Origin: Clavelina lepadiformis
Lineage: Eukaryota > Chordata > Ascidiacea > Aplousobranchia > Clavelinidae
Reading direction: 5' to 3'
Length of the DNA stretch: 64,000 bases
Assembly (NCBI RefSeq): GCF_947623445.1
Contig: NC_135243.1
Span: 21,770,479 to 21,834,478 of the forward strand
Shown here: positions 47,571 to 59,537 of the stretch, piece by piece
Layout of the letters: each line of letters begins with the position of its first letter
How positions within the stretch are numbered: the stretch's first letter is position 1
The notes under the pieces: model-generated
What the model saw: the letters and a program-made list of their open reading frames with translations, nothing else
What the model was told of the DNA's origin: nothing
The model's database searches: none
Position numbers and translations under genes: made by a program

Positions 47571-47587
47571 GAAACAACAGAAATCTT

Positions 47588-48112
47588 TTGCTGCTTTTGT
47601 ATAATGAGGTAAGACACGGCTCGATGTTAATTCTCTATATCGCCGAACACTTCACATGCTTAACTTCCAAAGAATGTTCCTCATGTCCTGGGAATCCTAT
47701 AATGAGCGTAAATGTTCAAGGAAGGTTCATTTCCACGTCACAACTGCTTGTGATCGGATTGAGAAGACGTGATTCAAAGTCACTGTCAGAAAAGATTGTG
47801 GTTGCCAATCGTGAGTTAATTATACCCTGTGGAGAAGGAAAAAAAAGATATAAACTTCAGGCAGGGATTTGTTACCTTGAGTTTGGTGAGGAAAAACGGC
47901 ACTATATTACCTACATCGTGCGTGAGGAAAGAGTAGTCCAGTGTGATGGTGGGGAAGTGGGGATAGTAGAATATGATGGTGTTCGTTCCAAGATCGATCG
48001 CTGTAGCTATATATTTTTTACGAAAAAATCAGCCAATATTCCAAAACATCATAAAGACGTCAATAAGAAAACTGCTTTCACGAAAGAAAACAAGTCTCAG
48101 CATAATACATAA
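47588..48112 (+). CDS. Orphan ubiquitin-protease-like (USP C-terminal half) reading frame
   Basis: A 174-codon open frame starting 18 bases outside the Gypsy 5' LTR. It reads EHFTCLTSKECSSCPG (CxxC-like), STSQLLVIGLRRRD, YKLQAGICYLEFGEEKRHYI then TYIV, and DRCSYIFFTKK. The order LLVIxLxR, YxLxAxxxxxG, HYxxYxR, DxxEV and YIFF is that of the last third of peptidase C19 domains, and the H in RHYI would be the catalytic His. The Cys box that normally starts the domain is not present upstream. It could be the end of a host gene cut by the LTR insertion, a retrocopy, or a transposon-borne protease-like gene. No introns are needed. Confidence 0.5.
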   Translation: MLLLYNEVRHGSMLILYIAEHFTCLTSKECSSCPGNPIMSVNVQGRFISTSQLLVIGLRRRDSKSLSEKIVVANRELIIPCGEGKKRYKLQAGICYLEFGEEKRHYITYIVREERVVQCDGGEVGIVEYDGVRSKIDRCSYIFFTKKSANIPKHHKDVNKKTAFTKENKSQHNT

Positions 48113-48151
48113 ATCATTAAATGGCGAAAACTACCGAAATGTATCCTTGAC

Positions 48152-48536
48152 ATGGAGATAATCAGAACAAATGAGCTGGAGGAATTTCAGCCACAGTACA
48201 ACTTGGAAGGTAAGGCAGGTAAACACTGGAAGGATTTGTCGACGGCCGTTCTGGACAATATTGCTCAATCACTTATTGACCTTATACAGTTTTCTGTAGA
48301 AAATGCAAAGTCAAAGATGTTTCCTTATCGCCACTATCTCTTTTTACAGTGTTCAATGACAAAATTAAAGATTTACGAGTACGACTTTACGAAGTTAAGT
48401 ACACGGAGAAATATCTCAGTAGCAACCTTGCATCAAATCTCCTGGAGTTTGTTCGCAGCAGACTGTGTGTACAACAAGTGAGGAAGCGATGGGTGGACAA
48501 CTCTTTTATTTCCCATATCACTGTGGGCAACCTTTA
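48152..48536 (+). CDS. Unrecognised reading frame downstream of the USP-like frame
   Basis: Begins 40 bases after the previous stop: MEIIRTNELEEFQPQYNLEG, then LSTAVLDNIAQSLIDLIQFS and VENAKSKMFPYRHYLF. From about 48340 the better frame shifts: TVFNDKIKDLRVRLYEVKYT, then LLEFVRSRLCVQQVRKRWVD and a stop at 48536. The composition (charged, helical, with VFNDKI) looks like real protein with one frameshift. Family unknown. Same strand and close spacing suggest it belongs with the USP-like frame. Confidence 0.4.
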
Positions 48537-48539
48537 AAT

Positions 48540-51500
48540 AAAGTATTTTGAAAAGTATCAGTGTAGCTGTAACGTTTACATTGTATGAGTGTTAGAAATA
48601 GAAGCCATAATTTACCTCACTCTGCACCTCTATCACTTGGACTACAATAGTGCTTCCAAGAAGTTGAATTTCCCAATCAAAACGTCTGTTGATGAAATTA
48701 AGAGCTGTTCACAATCACATACAGTTCACAAAATGTACGATAGTATAAGTGCATACCAGCACTGGTCTTTGTATATAAAGAAATTTATATGTACTTCTTC
48801 ATGTAGCACAGCGATGCCGTCAGTTCACTAGATTTTTCCATGGCATGTGCAGCCTCTGCCAGTCCCATGTTTGTGCATTCTTAGATGTTATTCTAATGAT
48901 GATGTATCTGGTTGGCTCCACATTCTTTTATGTTCACTTTGTCTGTTTGTATTTAAAGTGCACAGTATCATAATTGTTGTGCCTGTTTAGTATTTATGCT
49001 TCACTATAAATACTACTTCTTAGTGTAACCATTGGTTTTGTTCAACGAGCATTACCTATTATCGAGGTATAATATGCCTATTGGGGAATGTCCTGATGAA
49101 AAAACCAAACGACCATGAAAGGGCTGCCTCAGGGGCATGGTTGGAAAATCCATCAACAGCAAATTATGATTTACACAAATAGATATATTGGTATGTTCAA
49201 TTTCAGTGATAATAATTAATGTGAGAAAACTTAAATATGGTAAAAGCACAAATGAAATCACAAAACATATATGAACAATAGAACATGCCTTCAATACCGA
49301 CATATTGGAGCTTAACCACATTAAAATGATAAATCCTCTTCTTGTATATTTTAAAGGGCTGAGTTGACTTTTAAAACAGTAATTGCAATACTTACCGTAT
49401 TGATTAACTTTCAAACAATTTTAACTTATCTAGAGAAAAGGATGTTTACACCAAGAAGTACTTAAACAAAACTTCCCATTTCTCTGTCATAAACTCAGTA
49501 TTTTGTCAACCCTAAAACATATATGCAATTTGAAAAATGCTTACTATTTACACTAAATAGGCCTATATAACATGTTAAGAATTCAGAGCCAAAAAACACT
49601 TGATAAGTAGGCTATTTCAACATCTTGGGCTGGTAAATGCATTTACTGAGTACATATAATACAATTACATGCACATTTATTTTGGAAATCAGTCAAATTA
49701 CTACATCTATGCTTTTACTTAGGTTTGTAGACTGTTATCCATACAGTTGCTGACTTGATTATTGAGACAGTGCAAGTGCAACCTATTGCGATTTTGTTTT
49801 TTCAACTACATGCAACCTGTTATTAAGCTATAGCTAATGGGCTATGGTCTACAAAGAAGCTTCACTTCCAGACTTCTGCATTGCATCAACCTAATGGGCC
49901 TAAAATGTCAGAAGAACCTGACATTTTAGCCCATCAGCATTCAACAATTTTACCTTTTACCTAGGCCATGCAATTCATAATGCTAAATCAAAGAATTTTC
50001 TCATTAATATTAATAATAACGTTTGACTGCTGACATCGAAATACCGTAACCAAAAATACTTACATGCGATGTTAAAAACAGACAAGTCACGACTAGGCAT
50101 ACCACATTAAAACCATTAGCCAGTTTACCATTAGCGCTTAAGAATAATTATTTAGTCTACTGAACATAGTTTATAAAAAAATTAACGGAAACCTTGCTGT
50201 CATTTTGGAAGCTATGATTCTGCTAGGATTCTGCCAGAATGACGGTGGTAATTTTTTTGTAGGTCGCGCCAAAAAGCAATTATCGACCCTTCAACAACGA
50301 ATTCAGTTTGCTGTGTCTGCGCCATTAGAGTTTGTGACGTGACGTCAGTTTTTGCACCATTAACTTTTTTTGTGGCTGTCTTGTTTAAGTTTGTTTTTTG
50401 TTGGCAATTTACATCCAGAAAAAAAACAGCCCATGCTTACCTGTAGGAACACCTTAAAAACAAGGTGTTGTGAGATTTTAACATTTGTAAAGCTATCTTG
50501 AAATAAACTGGTATATTTTATAGAGCGATCCATTTTAGTCAGTTCTTTTAGTGACGCACGGACTTGATTGCCTCATAAACTCACGCCGTCATGAACTATG
50601 TAATACTTTTGCTTAGGAGACTTATTCACATTCACTACTGGCATTAAGTCACGTCCTGGAGGCTTATAAACCAACCCATCAAAAAACGCTTAATGTGAGG
50701 TTTTATAGCGCAAAGAAAGACATTAGGCTATAAATATACTGTATGTTGTTGAGCTGTTTCTGGTCGACCGCTGGGCATAACTTGATATTATTTTATTGAT
50801 AAATAACATTTGTCGAAGAACAGGCATAACTGGAACTGGAGAGACGTCTCAAAATAGCGTCTGCATGGACCTTTGTCTAAAAGACGACTGAGTCACTGAT
50901 TCGAAATGCGATTATGCGAACAGCAAATAAAACAAAAAAACACAATAATTCTTTGGGCAATTAAACGTGGTGTCATGCCGCTTTCTAGCGGGCAGGGTGG
51001 TGAATGGCCTTGGAATGTCAGCCGCCAGTTGGTCTTCCGAACTCTTGTTTCCCACCAGATGGCATCCGAGTCATAACCATCTTTGAATGACACAACTTAG
51101 GGGGGCAGTGGATATGACCAGTTAGACCTAAATGTACTTGGCGTTCCGTGATAATGTCATACAGTTTCTGACAATTTCATCCTTCGTGATTAGGCCAAAA
51201 CCCTCGCAGCCTATTAAGGCACTTTTGATGAAATGTGTTTAAAAGCATGTTTGCTACGAGTCAAAACGCAGGCAGTGTGATAACCCAAAATGTGAGTAGC
51301 AAGTGAAACTTGTGTATCAAGACCACAGGTTCTCGTGCTTGTACAATGACAATCTGCATCAATTCTGATATCTAGGAACAGCTGTTGAGAAAACTGTGGC
51401 CAATGGGAATTGGTTAACCGCTAAAATAAATCGATTAATCCTAGAACTGATCTACTCTTGAAAATCATTTTAACTTTCGAGTAGACGGACCTGAAGTTAA

Positions 51501-52560
51501 AAGACCAAAAATACTTTGAATAGTTTATTTTAAACTACCGTACATATTATGTATAGACTATATACGATTTTAACCAATGAATATTTTCTACTTTTCATAT
51601 CAAAATTGTGTTAAACTTAATTAAATTAGTGACATCTTTTACCAAGTAAGGCATTTCGATCAAACATGATTGTTGGCTAAATGCAACATTACTCTAATCA
51701 CTCCTAACAGTCCTAACTTTATTTGTCTAAACGCGTTGTGTGTACGAATATCGCGGTTTCAAACAAAACTGTACAATCGATGGCAGATTCAATAGAATTC
51801 CAGAAAAATTTGGTTAAACAAATAAATTGAAGTACTTTCACAGGTGATGTTCAATGAAGAATTTGCGAAAAGTGGTATTCTGTTAACAAGCAAGTGATTG
51901 TGATCAACAAATGCCTTATTCCATACGACAAAGTGGTGTCTACTAAAATGTCTACAAATGACGTCTACTAAAATGTGCTCTGTAAATTAAAAAAATTAAA
52001 ATCATGCCGCTGGCATGGAGAAACCTAGTTTCTCAAATGAAGCAACTTTGACTTGCAACAAAATTACGAAATAATTAACAAAGCAGAGAGTGACAGATTT
52101 CTTCGCAAGTGAGCACATAGCAACCAAGGGACTGATATGATCTTCAGTTTGAATGTAAAACAATACAAACAACAGTGTTATATCTCATTTGAAATCTATA
52201 TACTGTACAAAAAATTTCGACAACTTAACATCAAGCCACATATAAAAGAAAGATTATAAAACAACAAAACGGACAAGCACATGATGTCTTAAGTTAGTTA
52301 CCTGAATAGATTACAATAATTTCTAGGAACTTTCAGTTAATTATCGTACAAATTTGATACAACTTGAACTATCATACACAGATTTGGTTGCGGCAATTTT
52401 CAACCAAAAATCCTTTCAACTTCTGAAAGTTAAAAAAAGCTTTAGCAACAACAGCATGGCTAGCTTGGATTTCTAGCAACAGTCACGGTTGAAAAACATG
52501 CAAGTGCCTAATAACACTCAAGTAAAAGCGATTTACTTTAAACGAAAATTTATGCATCAA
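48540..52560. other. Four-kilobase stretch without a recognised gene
   Basis: AT-rich with stops in all frames. Only the short dispersed repeat near 50215-50258 (inverted copy of 43655-43697) was identified. The right end holds the 3' flank of the minus-strand kinase gene. Confidence 0.45.
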
Positions 52561-55500
52561 TTATCTTCTGAAGCTTTGTCTTATGCTGCCATCTTGATCA
52601 AGAAATTCAAAGCAATCCAACGACACATTGTTGTTGTACATGAGTTCAACCAATCTTCTCTTATCCGATCTATTCTGGCGACACCATTCCCGAAACATGG
52701 CGGTTTTTCTTTCAACACCTGCACGCAAAATGAAGTGAGTATGGCGTGCCATATCCACTAACCCTGTAGCTCCCAACTTTTTTATCCTACTTTGGGATCC
52801 TTAGCTGCAATAATTCCTTTACCGCAAACCCTCAACTTCAAAATTGTTGCTTAACAGGCTGTTTATGATGAATTAAAATAAAACTTGTAGACCCATTGCG
52901 GATCCCAGGTTGGCAAGGACCGCAGTCACCCCATATTTGGACTGAACTAATTTACTCACTTTTTCGATGATCCTCTTTGATTTGTTCTATAACATTGACT
53001 GATAAGCCCATCCTTGCAGCAAGCATCTCCCAACCGTCGCTGTAATACAGCAACTCACCAAGCCTGGTACAGTCAGCATCAGTAACAACTGGCGGTTGAG
53101 GTGGTTCCACAGATGAACTGAAACTGGCATCTCCCTGGGGTGCTTGCTAAAAAGTAACGCTTAACAAGTTATTGCCCATTTTATGACGTATATCGATTGG
53201 TTTCGTTTCAATTACCAAAACCAACCATGTGTTTGCTGTAAAAGCCTCAAAAAAATAAAACTTTAAATAATCGTTAAGCAACTACCCGACTGTATGATTT
53301 ATGCATTACGTTACCATTGGCGGAATTAGCTGCTCTGAGTAAGCAATGTCGTCTGCAATTGTTCCAGTGGTGAATATGTCAGCAAGTGGTTTCGGATATC
53401 GAGACTTCGAGACATCAAAGGACTGAATTCCTCTCTCACTCTACGCCAATCATGATTAGAGTTAAGTTGTTTGGAAAATTGCATTCACAAACAAGTCATG
53501 TTTCACTTATCACTGGAATACGTCAAAATATTTCAGATTCTTAATACGTCAGATTGTTATAACACTCATTCTGGTACAATGAACAAAATCAATTGCTGGG
53601 AACGTCTTGGTCAGCTTTAGTTTGGCTTAGCTCGGATGGTTATTGTATTCTACTAAGTGAAGATCTCTCAAACCTGATCAATTGTTTGGTATATCGGTGT
53701 GTTAATAAAAAATGTGAAATGTAATATGTTACCATAATTCTCTGCTTGGCTGATGCAACAGCTGAATCTATGTCTGCTTCAGAAATACCAAGAATCAGTT
53801 GCCTGAGGTTATGAGATATTTCTGTAACATACAACGTTCAACTTGTTTTAAGCAGTGGGTAGTAACAAAACCAAATAAAGTAACAAATCACCTAGTACAA
53901 CTAAATCAGCATCACACATACATTAAAGTGTCAGATTGAACAAGTTTCAAAGTGATAACATACCATCAAAAAATGGTCGCTGTGTTGGATCATTCTGCAA
54001 CCCACTTCGCAAAATGTTTTTGAGCACGTTAGTATCCCTGGCTTCCCCTACATTGACCTGATCAATTGAATTTGCAAGTCCTCCGTTGCGAAGCTGAACT
54101 TTCAGCAGTTCAGCATCGCGATGACAGCCTTTGTAAAACAGTGTGTGGTTACAGAAGATTGATCTGTCTAACACTGCTTTGTAGTGTGAGTGCTTTAGCC
54201 AGCCTTAAATTATAGAAAGTCACAACATTTACAGTGTGATGCTATAACTACCATACAACACAATATAAGTCTTACCAGCAAATGGTTTCTGAAGTAAACA
54301 AATCTCCCACATTATGACGCAGAAGCTGAAAAAATGAAGATGTAAGTTTGTTTAGTTATTAAATGAACACACACTGATCAGTTGGTTTCAAAGTTACACT
54401 TATTTTTATAACAAACTTTGGTATCTTTTCTAATTGGCTAATTCGAAGTGATAAAACTTATTTATTGGTTACATGCACAATCGATTCGCCATTATGATGA
54501 TTTTAAATACGATGTGCATAAAATTGTATCACTTAACTGAAAAGAGAATGTTGGCGTTTGCTCATTAAACTTTGGTATCAGAAAAATTATACTATGCTGT
54601 CTGTGCCCAAGTTTAATACCAAGTTACCAGAAATTCAAACCCAAACTTTTCCATAAAAATAAGTGCATCTGTTATGTGATTTGCAATGGATGTTACCTGT
54701 AGACATCATATTTTTTATTGCGTAGGGAAGTATCAAAAAATTCAAGAGGAGCATATTCAATTGTGCAAACATGGTTTGGATTGTCACGTGGAATCGAATC
54801 TATGGAAACGGTTGAAAATCTAGCAGCACCAAAGTCACAAATCTGGACAAAATTGAAACCATTTAATTTTTAGAATGACGTCTAAAATATCTAAAATAAT
54901 AACAACACAGTTTCATAAAAAATTTTCCTGCCTGTACTTGTATTGCAAAAACAGAATTTTAAAGCTACCTTTGCATGAAGGTCCCGATCTAACAAGATGT
55001 TGGCAGGTTTCAGGTCACAATGTAAAATCCTCTTGTCTGGTGAGAATTCATGCAATTTTCTCATCGCATCACTAATTTCATGCAAAATGCGAAATGCAAG
55101 ACACCAACTATAGATCCTTTCCTAAGTTACATATATATACCACAGCAATTAAAATGATGCAAGAAAGTCTTATAGACCAATAAGAATTACTTTTGTGTAA
55201 GTTTTAACTACTTACTCTGTGTTGTTAAAAAATGTACACATATATATCCACTGCATTACAATCAACAACGTAAGATCGGTGATTTCAAACCCAAATCACA
55301 CCCAGTTGCTTTTGTCACTTACTGTTTCTGCTGTTATTGTAACAACAAATGCCATATGTTTCAAACATTCTACTTTCATTGTACTATCCTTTATCTGTTA
55401 CCTCAATTTAATGCTGTGTTACAGTTACACGCATACACATACTCGCACGCATACACATTCATACGCATACACATACTCGCATACACATTCATACGCATAC

Positions 55501-56604
55501 ACATACTCGCACGCATACACATTCATACGCATGCACATACTCTTTAAACATAGTCTGTCGCTTGGTCATAACCTTCAGTCATGAGCTCAGCAAATTATTT
55601 CAAACAAGTTAACCTTATTCTGACGCGTAGTTTCGAGATCGATGTTGTTTGACGAGCATTTTGTTCAGTAACAATAATGTGACTTTGGTCAACATTCTCA
55701 GCTCCCTACAGTCTTTGAGGGCCGCGTTGCTTGTTTCAGTTGTTTGACATGGTCACCGACTTGGATTATAATGGATGCAAGTGGCAACTATAGCAATTGC
55801 ATTCGATTTCAACAAAGCTGCAGACTATCTGGTTTTGTTATTGCTGGCGCCACATACGCACACACACTGATTCAAACAACATAAATCCTACGCAGTTCTA
55901 TTTTATCTGTAATGTGTCTCTACAAGGCTGAACAATTCAATGAAATTTACCTGCCTATAGCCATGAATAAAATTGTTCAGATCTCCAGCCGGCATATAGT
56001 CACTCACAATTCCAAATAAGTTTCTGTTTGTTCTGTGGGTGATTATTCCTCTCAGAAGAATGCCGTTATAATGCTTACAGGCTTTGGCTTGAATTGTTAC
56101 TTCCTTTTTAAAATCACTAAATAAAAGATTTGAGATATTACTTAAGACCCGAAGAAAGTCCTGCATATAAATCATAATACACAGATAAAAATATGTGGCA
56201 CATAATGTGAAACATATATGTTATATTTTAATTTGTACACATGATAATAGCTACATCAGCTATACTAACGTTCCTCGGTTGCAATACAAAACTCTCCACG
56301 TTTTTGTAACCTCTCCGGGCCAATTTTGTCATTCATTGCTTGCCTTAATAAAGCTAACCCATTTGTATCGCTGTCAATGAACCTGCTGGCAATGACAGTA
56401 TTCATAACTCATAAGTTACATCTTAAACACATACCTGAGAGTGCCTAAACCGTAGAACATTTTCACCGCAACTCTTCCATGTTTTTTATGCCAAGCGTCC
56501 CAAACTTCACCAAATCCACCTGAACATGATTGACAATTTTGCTCAACACGAAAGTCTTTTATAGGCAGGCATTCTATTTCCGCAAAGTCCATAAATGTCA
56601 ACAC
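52561..56604 (-). CDS. RIPK1-like kinase with C-terminal death domain
   Basis: Minus-strand exons: 56435-56604, an uncertain second exon near 56268-56388, then 55951-56160, 54969-55121, 54697-54842, 54276-54325, 53964-54203, 53733-53821, 53315-53440, 52960-53146 and 52561-52763. Phases agree from the third exon onward. Kinase landmarks: GGFGEVWDAW (P-loop), VAVKMF (Lys), FKKEVTIQAKAC (helix C Glu), ILHCDLKPANILLD (HxD loop, HCD for HRD), ICDFGAARF (DFG), YAPLEFF (APE region) and DVYSFCVIMWEICLLQKPFA, NDPTQRPFF. After about 70 linker residues comes a death domain: RLGELLYYSDGWEMLAARMG, VIEQIKEDH, then FREWCRQNRSDKRRLVELM. Kinase first and death domain last is the RIPK1 order (IRAK has the reverse). 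No RHIM was found. It probably signals from death-domain receptors or adaptors. Start could also be the internal ATG of MDFAEIECLP (56592). Confidence 0.82.
55425..55543. repeat. Minisatellite in an intron of the death-domain kinase
   Basis: About 119 bases built from alternating words gcatacacatactc and gcatacacattcatac. It lies between the exons at 55951-56160 and 54969-55121. Such a tract is likely to vary in length between individuals. Confidence 0.9.
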
Positions 56605-57534
56605 TTAAATGCCAATTATATACAAAATCTGGACGATAAGAGTAAGAAATTGCACTAAACATTGAAACCAGAGAATATCTACCAATGTAAACATGATCAC
56701 TATGGCAGGATTTAAAACAGCAAAAATAATAAACAGCTACGCTGTGTTCTCTCTGACGGCAAAATAACATACACCTTGTGCTACATATTGAAGATTATGC
56801 CAAATATGGGTCTAAATCTTTTACAAAATATAAGCATGCACATTTGAGGTAACAAGCACATGCTTTCATGCACTTGTATTAGTGGAATTGGCGATCACGT
56901 GTCTAATATGTAACAGAATTATAAGCAAAAGTATATATATATATATATATATAATAAGAATTTAAAATCAATTATTTGTATTCAATGGCAAGTCAGACAA
57001 ACCCTAGCTAAAACAATGCCCCAAAACAGTGTTCAGAAATATTATGACCATTGTTAACAATTCTTTCTTAGTCTCAAGATTTTGCTTGGTGGTAATTAAA
57101 TTATAATGCATATTTCTCACATTTAGTTTTGGGCATGACTCTTATCCTAAACTCTCTTCAAATTGTTTTCGAATGAATGAGGAAAACCTTAATAAAAGGG
57201 GTGATTCACTAGTTAGTCAAATCAATAACAAAATGAGTCATATGTACCAGTCAGTCAGAGTCATAAATTGATGACTCAGATTTAACACTTTTGTGTACTA
57301 TACAGTAATGGTTCTAATAGTGAAAGTAAAAAGGTTCACTGATATAAACAATTCTGAAACATGATCTATGTAATTTGTAGTTTGCAAACTTCATTCACTT
57401 CTAAATCGAAAAAGTTTTAAAAACTTCTTCCCCTTAAACTTGCCAAGAGACACAGACAAATAAAATATATCAAAAGTAATAAAACACAATCACATACTAA
57501 AAAATTTCAACTGTGTACTAATGTAAGGTATATA
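56605..57534. other. Upstream region of the death-domain kinase
   Basis: Presumed promoter region of the minus-strand gene. It has a (ta)n tract at about 56935-56953 and is otherwise AT-rich. No gene was recognised. Confidence 0.45.
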
Positions 57535-58379
57535 CAGTGAGACCTCGTTAATCCGGACCACTTCGTTTCGTCAAAAAATGTCGGTTTAGCGGGGTATCCG
57601 GATAATCGGAAAGTAAAAAATCAATCAATCTTGCAAATGCAGCACCGTGTTCAAAACGCAGTATGCACCTTACTCCAATTATAAGTGCCGAGTTTCTGGC
57701 TGGACAGCAACTAAAATAAAATTATATTTATTGTATGATCCGACCCAGTGTCGAACCCCAGAACCACCGTATTAAAGACGAATGCTCTCCAAGTGACGAA
57801 CATTCGGTTGCAAATCGGTTTGACAACCGCTCTTGCGTGGCGAAGCATTCCGGTGGGACCAACTGTCTTGAACTTTCTTTGACCTGTTTCCAATCTTTGC
57901 GCAATGCGATATCAAAAGCTGATAGCACGATTGAGTTGCAGCAGTATGTCTTCAATAGATTGCCGCACTCAACCGATGTAATGTACGTATTTTTTTGCGA
58001 CCGCGGAAGCGTTGTTTGTTACTGTTGATGAACAATTTATTTTTTCGTTTCTAAAATACTGTACAGTACTGTACTTTTGAATCAATAAAGACCGCAACAT
58101 TATTATGCGTAGATAATCGGCTATGGTTTCGTCAACAAACTAACATAGTGTATTAGGACAGTCGTGAATCATTTTCGCTTAACTGTTAATAATCCGGTTT
58201 ATCGGATTTTATTGCTATTGATTGAGCACATTTGTTCCGAAACTTTAGTGTCGGAGTCGGACAGCGGGGTTTCCGGATTAAAGGGGTAAAATGCATAGGA
58301 AGAAATCCGTTCCCGGCAGTTTTGTGTCGGATAGCGGGGATTCCGGTTCATCGGGGTACGGATTAACGAGGTCCCACTG
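57535..58379. mobile_element. Pogo/Tigger-type non-autonomous element, 845 bp
   Basis: Terminal inverted repeats CAGTGAGACCTCGTTAATCC (left) and, inverted, CAGTGGGACCTCGTTAATCC (right) are flanked by TA at 57533-57534 and 58380-58381. TA targets and CAGT ends are those of pogo/Tigger elements. Near both ends words like tccggttta and tcggatagcgggg repeat. A 97-codon plus frame (57735-58028) is open but has no DDE motifs. It may be a deletion derivative of a Tigger family; a DDE_1 remnant lies at 23224-24239. Confidence 0.93.
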
Positions 58380-58469
58380 TATACATATATATATATATAT
58401 ATACATAGTATACAGTGTATTGACTACCACTATTGATTTTAAAGAGAGATCTTGTAAGCTTAGCAATAA

Positions 58470-59537
58470 TCAACTTGATAAACCGTGCGTTAAACCGTGT
58501 TTGTTAAACTGAAACTTTGTACAAAAAATTTTGTTGCACACCGAACAACGCAAATCCCTTTTTCGTTTACAATGCCTAATATAGTTGCTTTTATCCGAAA
58601 ACGCTTTGTCGCAAATTTTGCATTGAAAAGGTTTCTCTCCAGTATGAATTCGAATATGAACTTTTAAGTCACTTGCATTGTAACAAGATTTCCCGCAAAA
58701 CTGACAAATGTACTTGTTAAGATAGTTATGTTCCTCGATATAATGACGCTTCAATTTGTGACCGGATGCATGTGGCTGCCGACATATCTTGCAGACATAG
58801 TTTTGCCGACGTACAGTAATTTTATGATTCTGATTTGGCCACTTTAACAATGTCGCTCGTTTATCCATTTTAACCAGACTGTTTTCATTTAAGCGTGACT
58901 GAAAAACTGGAAAAATTTTGGATAAACGTCCGCTCGTGCTCTGCCCAGAGGTAACGGGGCTCATTTCAGCGAAGTCTTCTTCATTTTCATCCGATAGATT
59001 GTCGCCAGAGGATTTGGTAAATTGTCCAAAGGCAACCAACTCCTTTTGTTCATCAACTAATCTCTTAGGTGAACTCTCATTAGCAAATGATTTCATTGCA
59101 GGTTCTTGAACGTGATGTCCAGAAAAACTTGAGACCAACGCAGATTCTTCATCTTCTTCACATATTTCATGTTTCACAAAAGTGTCACCGTTATTGAAAT
59201 CACTGTTAACATTTGTTTCCCTGTAAGCACTACCAACATTTTGTTCATCCACCAAATCTTGATCACTAATTCCCAAATCAGTCATTGGTTCAGAATTATA
59301 CGAATTTCCTGGCATGTCACCATTTAGAGTATCAGAACTGCTGTTTGCTACAAGTGTCATACTTGTTTGTTGAAGAAATTCGCTGAACAAATTTGTAAAG
59401 TTTTGAAAGTTCTCTTCTATTCTCCTGACACCTTGGTTCATGTCCTTCCTCATAAGCTTCAGCTCTGCTAGAAGCAACATACTCACTGCATCTGGTTTTG
59501 AGAGATGAGGAGCAACATTGCTTGCGGAAACATCCAT
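58470..59537 (-). CDS. C2H2 zinc-finger protein, four fingers
   Basis: One uninterrupted minus-strand exon. The ATG at 59537 (MDVSASNVAPHLSKPDAVSM) has an AAAATGG context and opens a helical segment (LLLAELKLMRKDMNQGVRRI); the frame is open further, to an ATG at 59726, with a less protein-like lead. An acidic, Ser-rich middle follows. At the end are four fingers: YVCKICRQPHASGHKLKRHY, YICQFCGKSCYNASDLKVHI then RIHTGEKPF, FQCKICDKAFSDKSNYIRHC (last ligand changed to Cys or shifted) and LRCSVCNKIFCTKFQFNKHG. The TGEKPF linker is the Krueppel type. Probably a sequence-specific nuclear DNA-binding protein. No precise orthologue recognised. Its 5' end lies head to head with RRS1. Confidence 0.8.
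   Translation of the reverse strand: MDVSASNVAPHLSKPDAVSMLLLAELKLMRKDMNQGVRRIEENFQNFTNLFSEFLQQTSMTLVANSSSDTLNGDMPGNSYNSEPMTDLGISDQDLVDEQNVGSAYRETNVNSDFNNGDTFVKHEICEEDEESALVSSFSGHHVQEPAMKSFANESSPKRLVDEQKELVAFGQFTKSSGDNLSDENEEDFAEMSPVTSGQSTSGRLSKIFPVFQSRLNENSLVKMDKRATLLKWPNQNHKITVRRQNYVCKICRQPHASGHKLKRHYIEEHNYLNKYICQFCGKSCYNASDLKVHIRIHTGEKPFQCKICDKAFSDKSNYIRHCKRKRDLRCSVCNKIFCTKFQFNKHGLTHGLSS

Noticed and set aside
49052-49414. 120-codon minus frame rich in Ile/Leu, possible membrane protein
   Set aside because: Composition is what AT-rich non-coding DNA gives; no family motif, no neighbouring exons.
53964-54203. VNVG within the kinase gene as a possible RHIM core
   Set aside because: It lies within the kinase C-lobe and lacks the rest of the RHIM consensus.
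55219-55584. Plus-strand 121-codon frame through the minisatellite (His/Thr/Tyr-rich)
   Set aside because: It is the translation of a simple tandem repeat in the intron of a minus-strand gene.
57735-57797. tRNA-like 3' half on the minus strand inside the pogo element (ggttcgacac box, tRNA-Lys-like anticodon arm)
   Set aside because: The T stem does not pair, the loop would read a stop codon and no acceptor 5' half is present; it may be a tRNA-derived fragment but cannot be supported as a gene.
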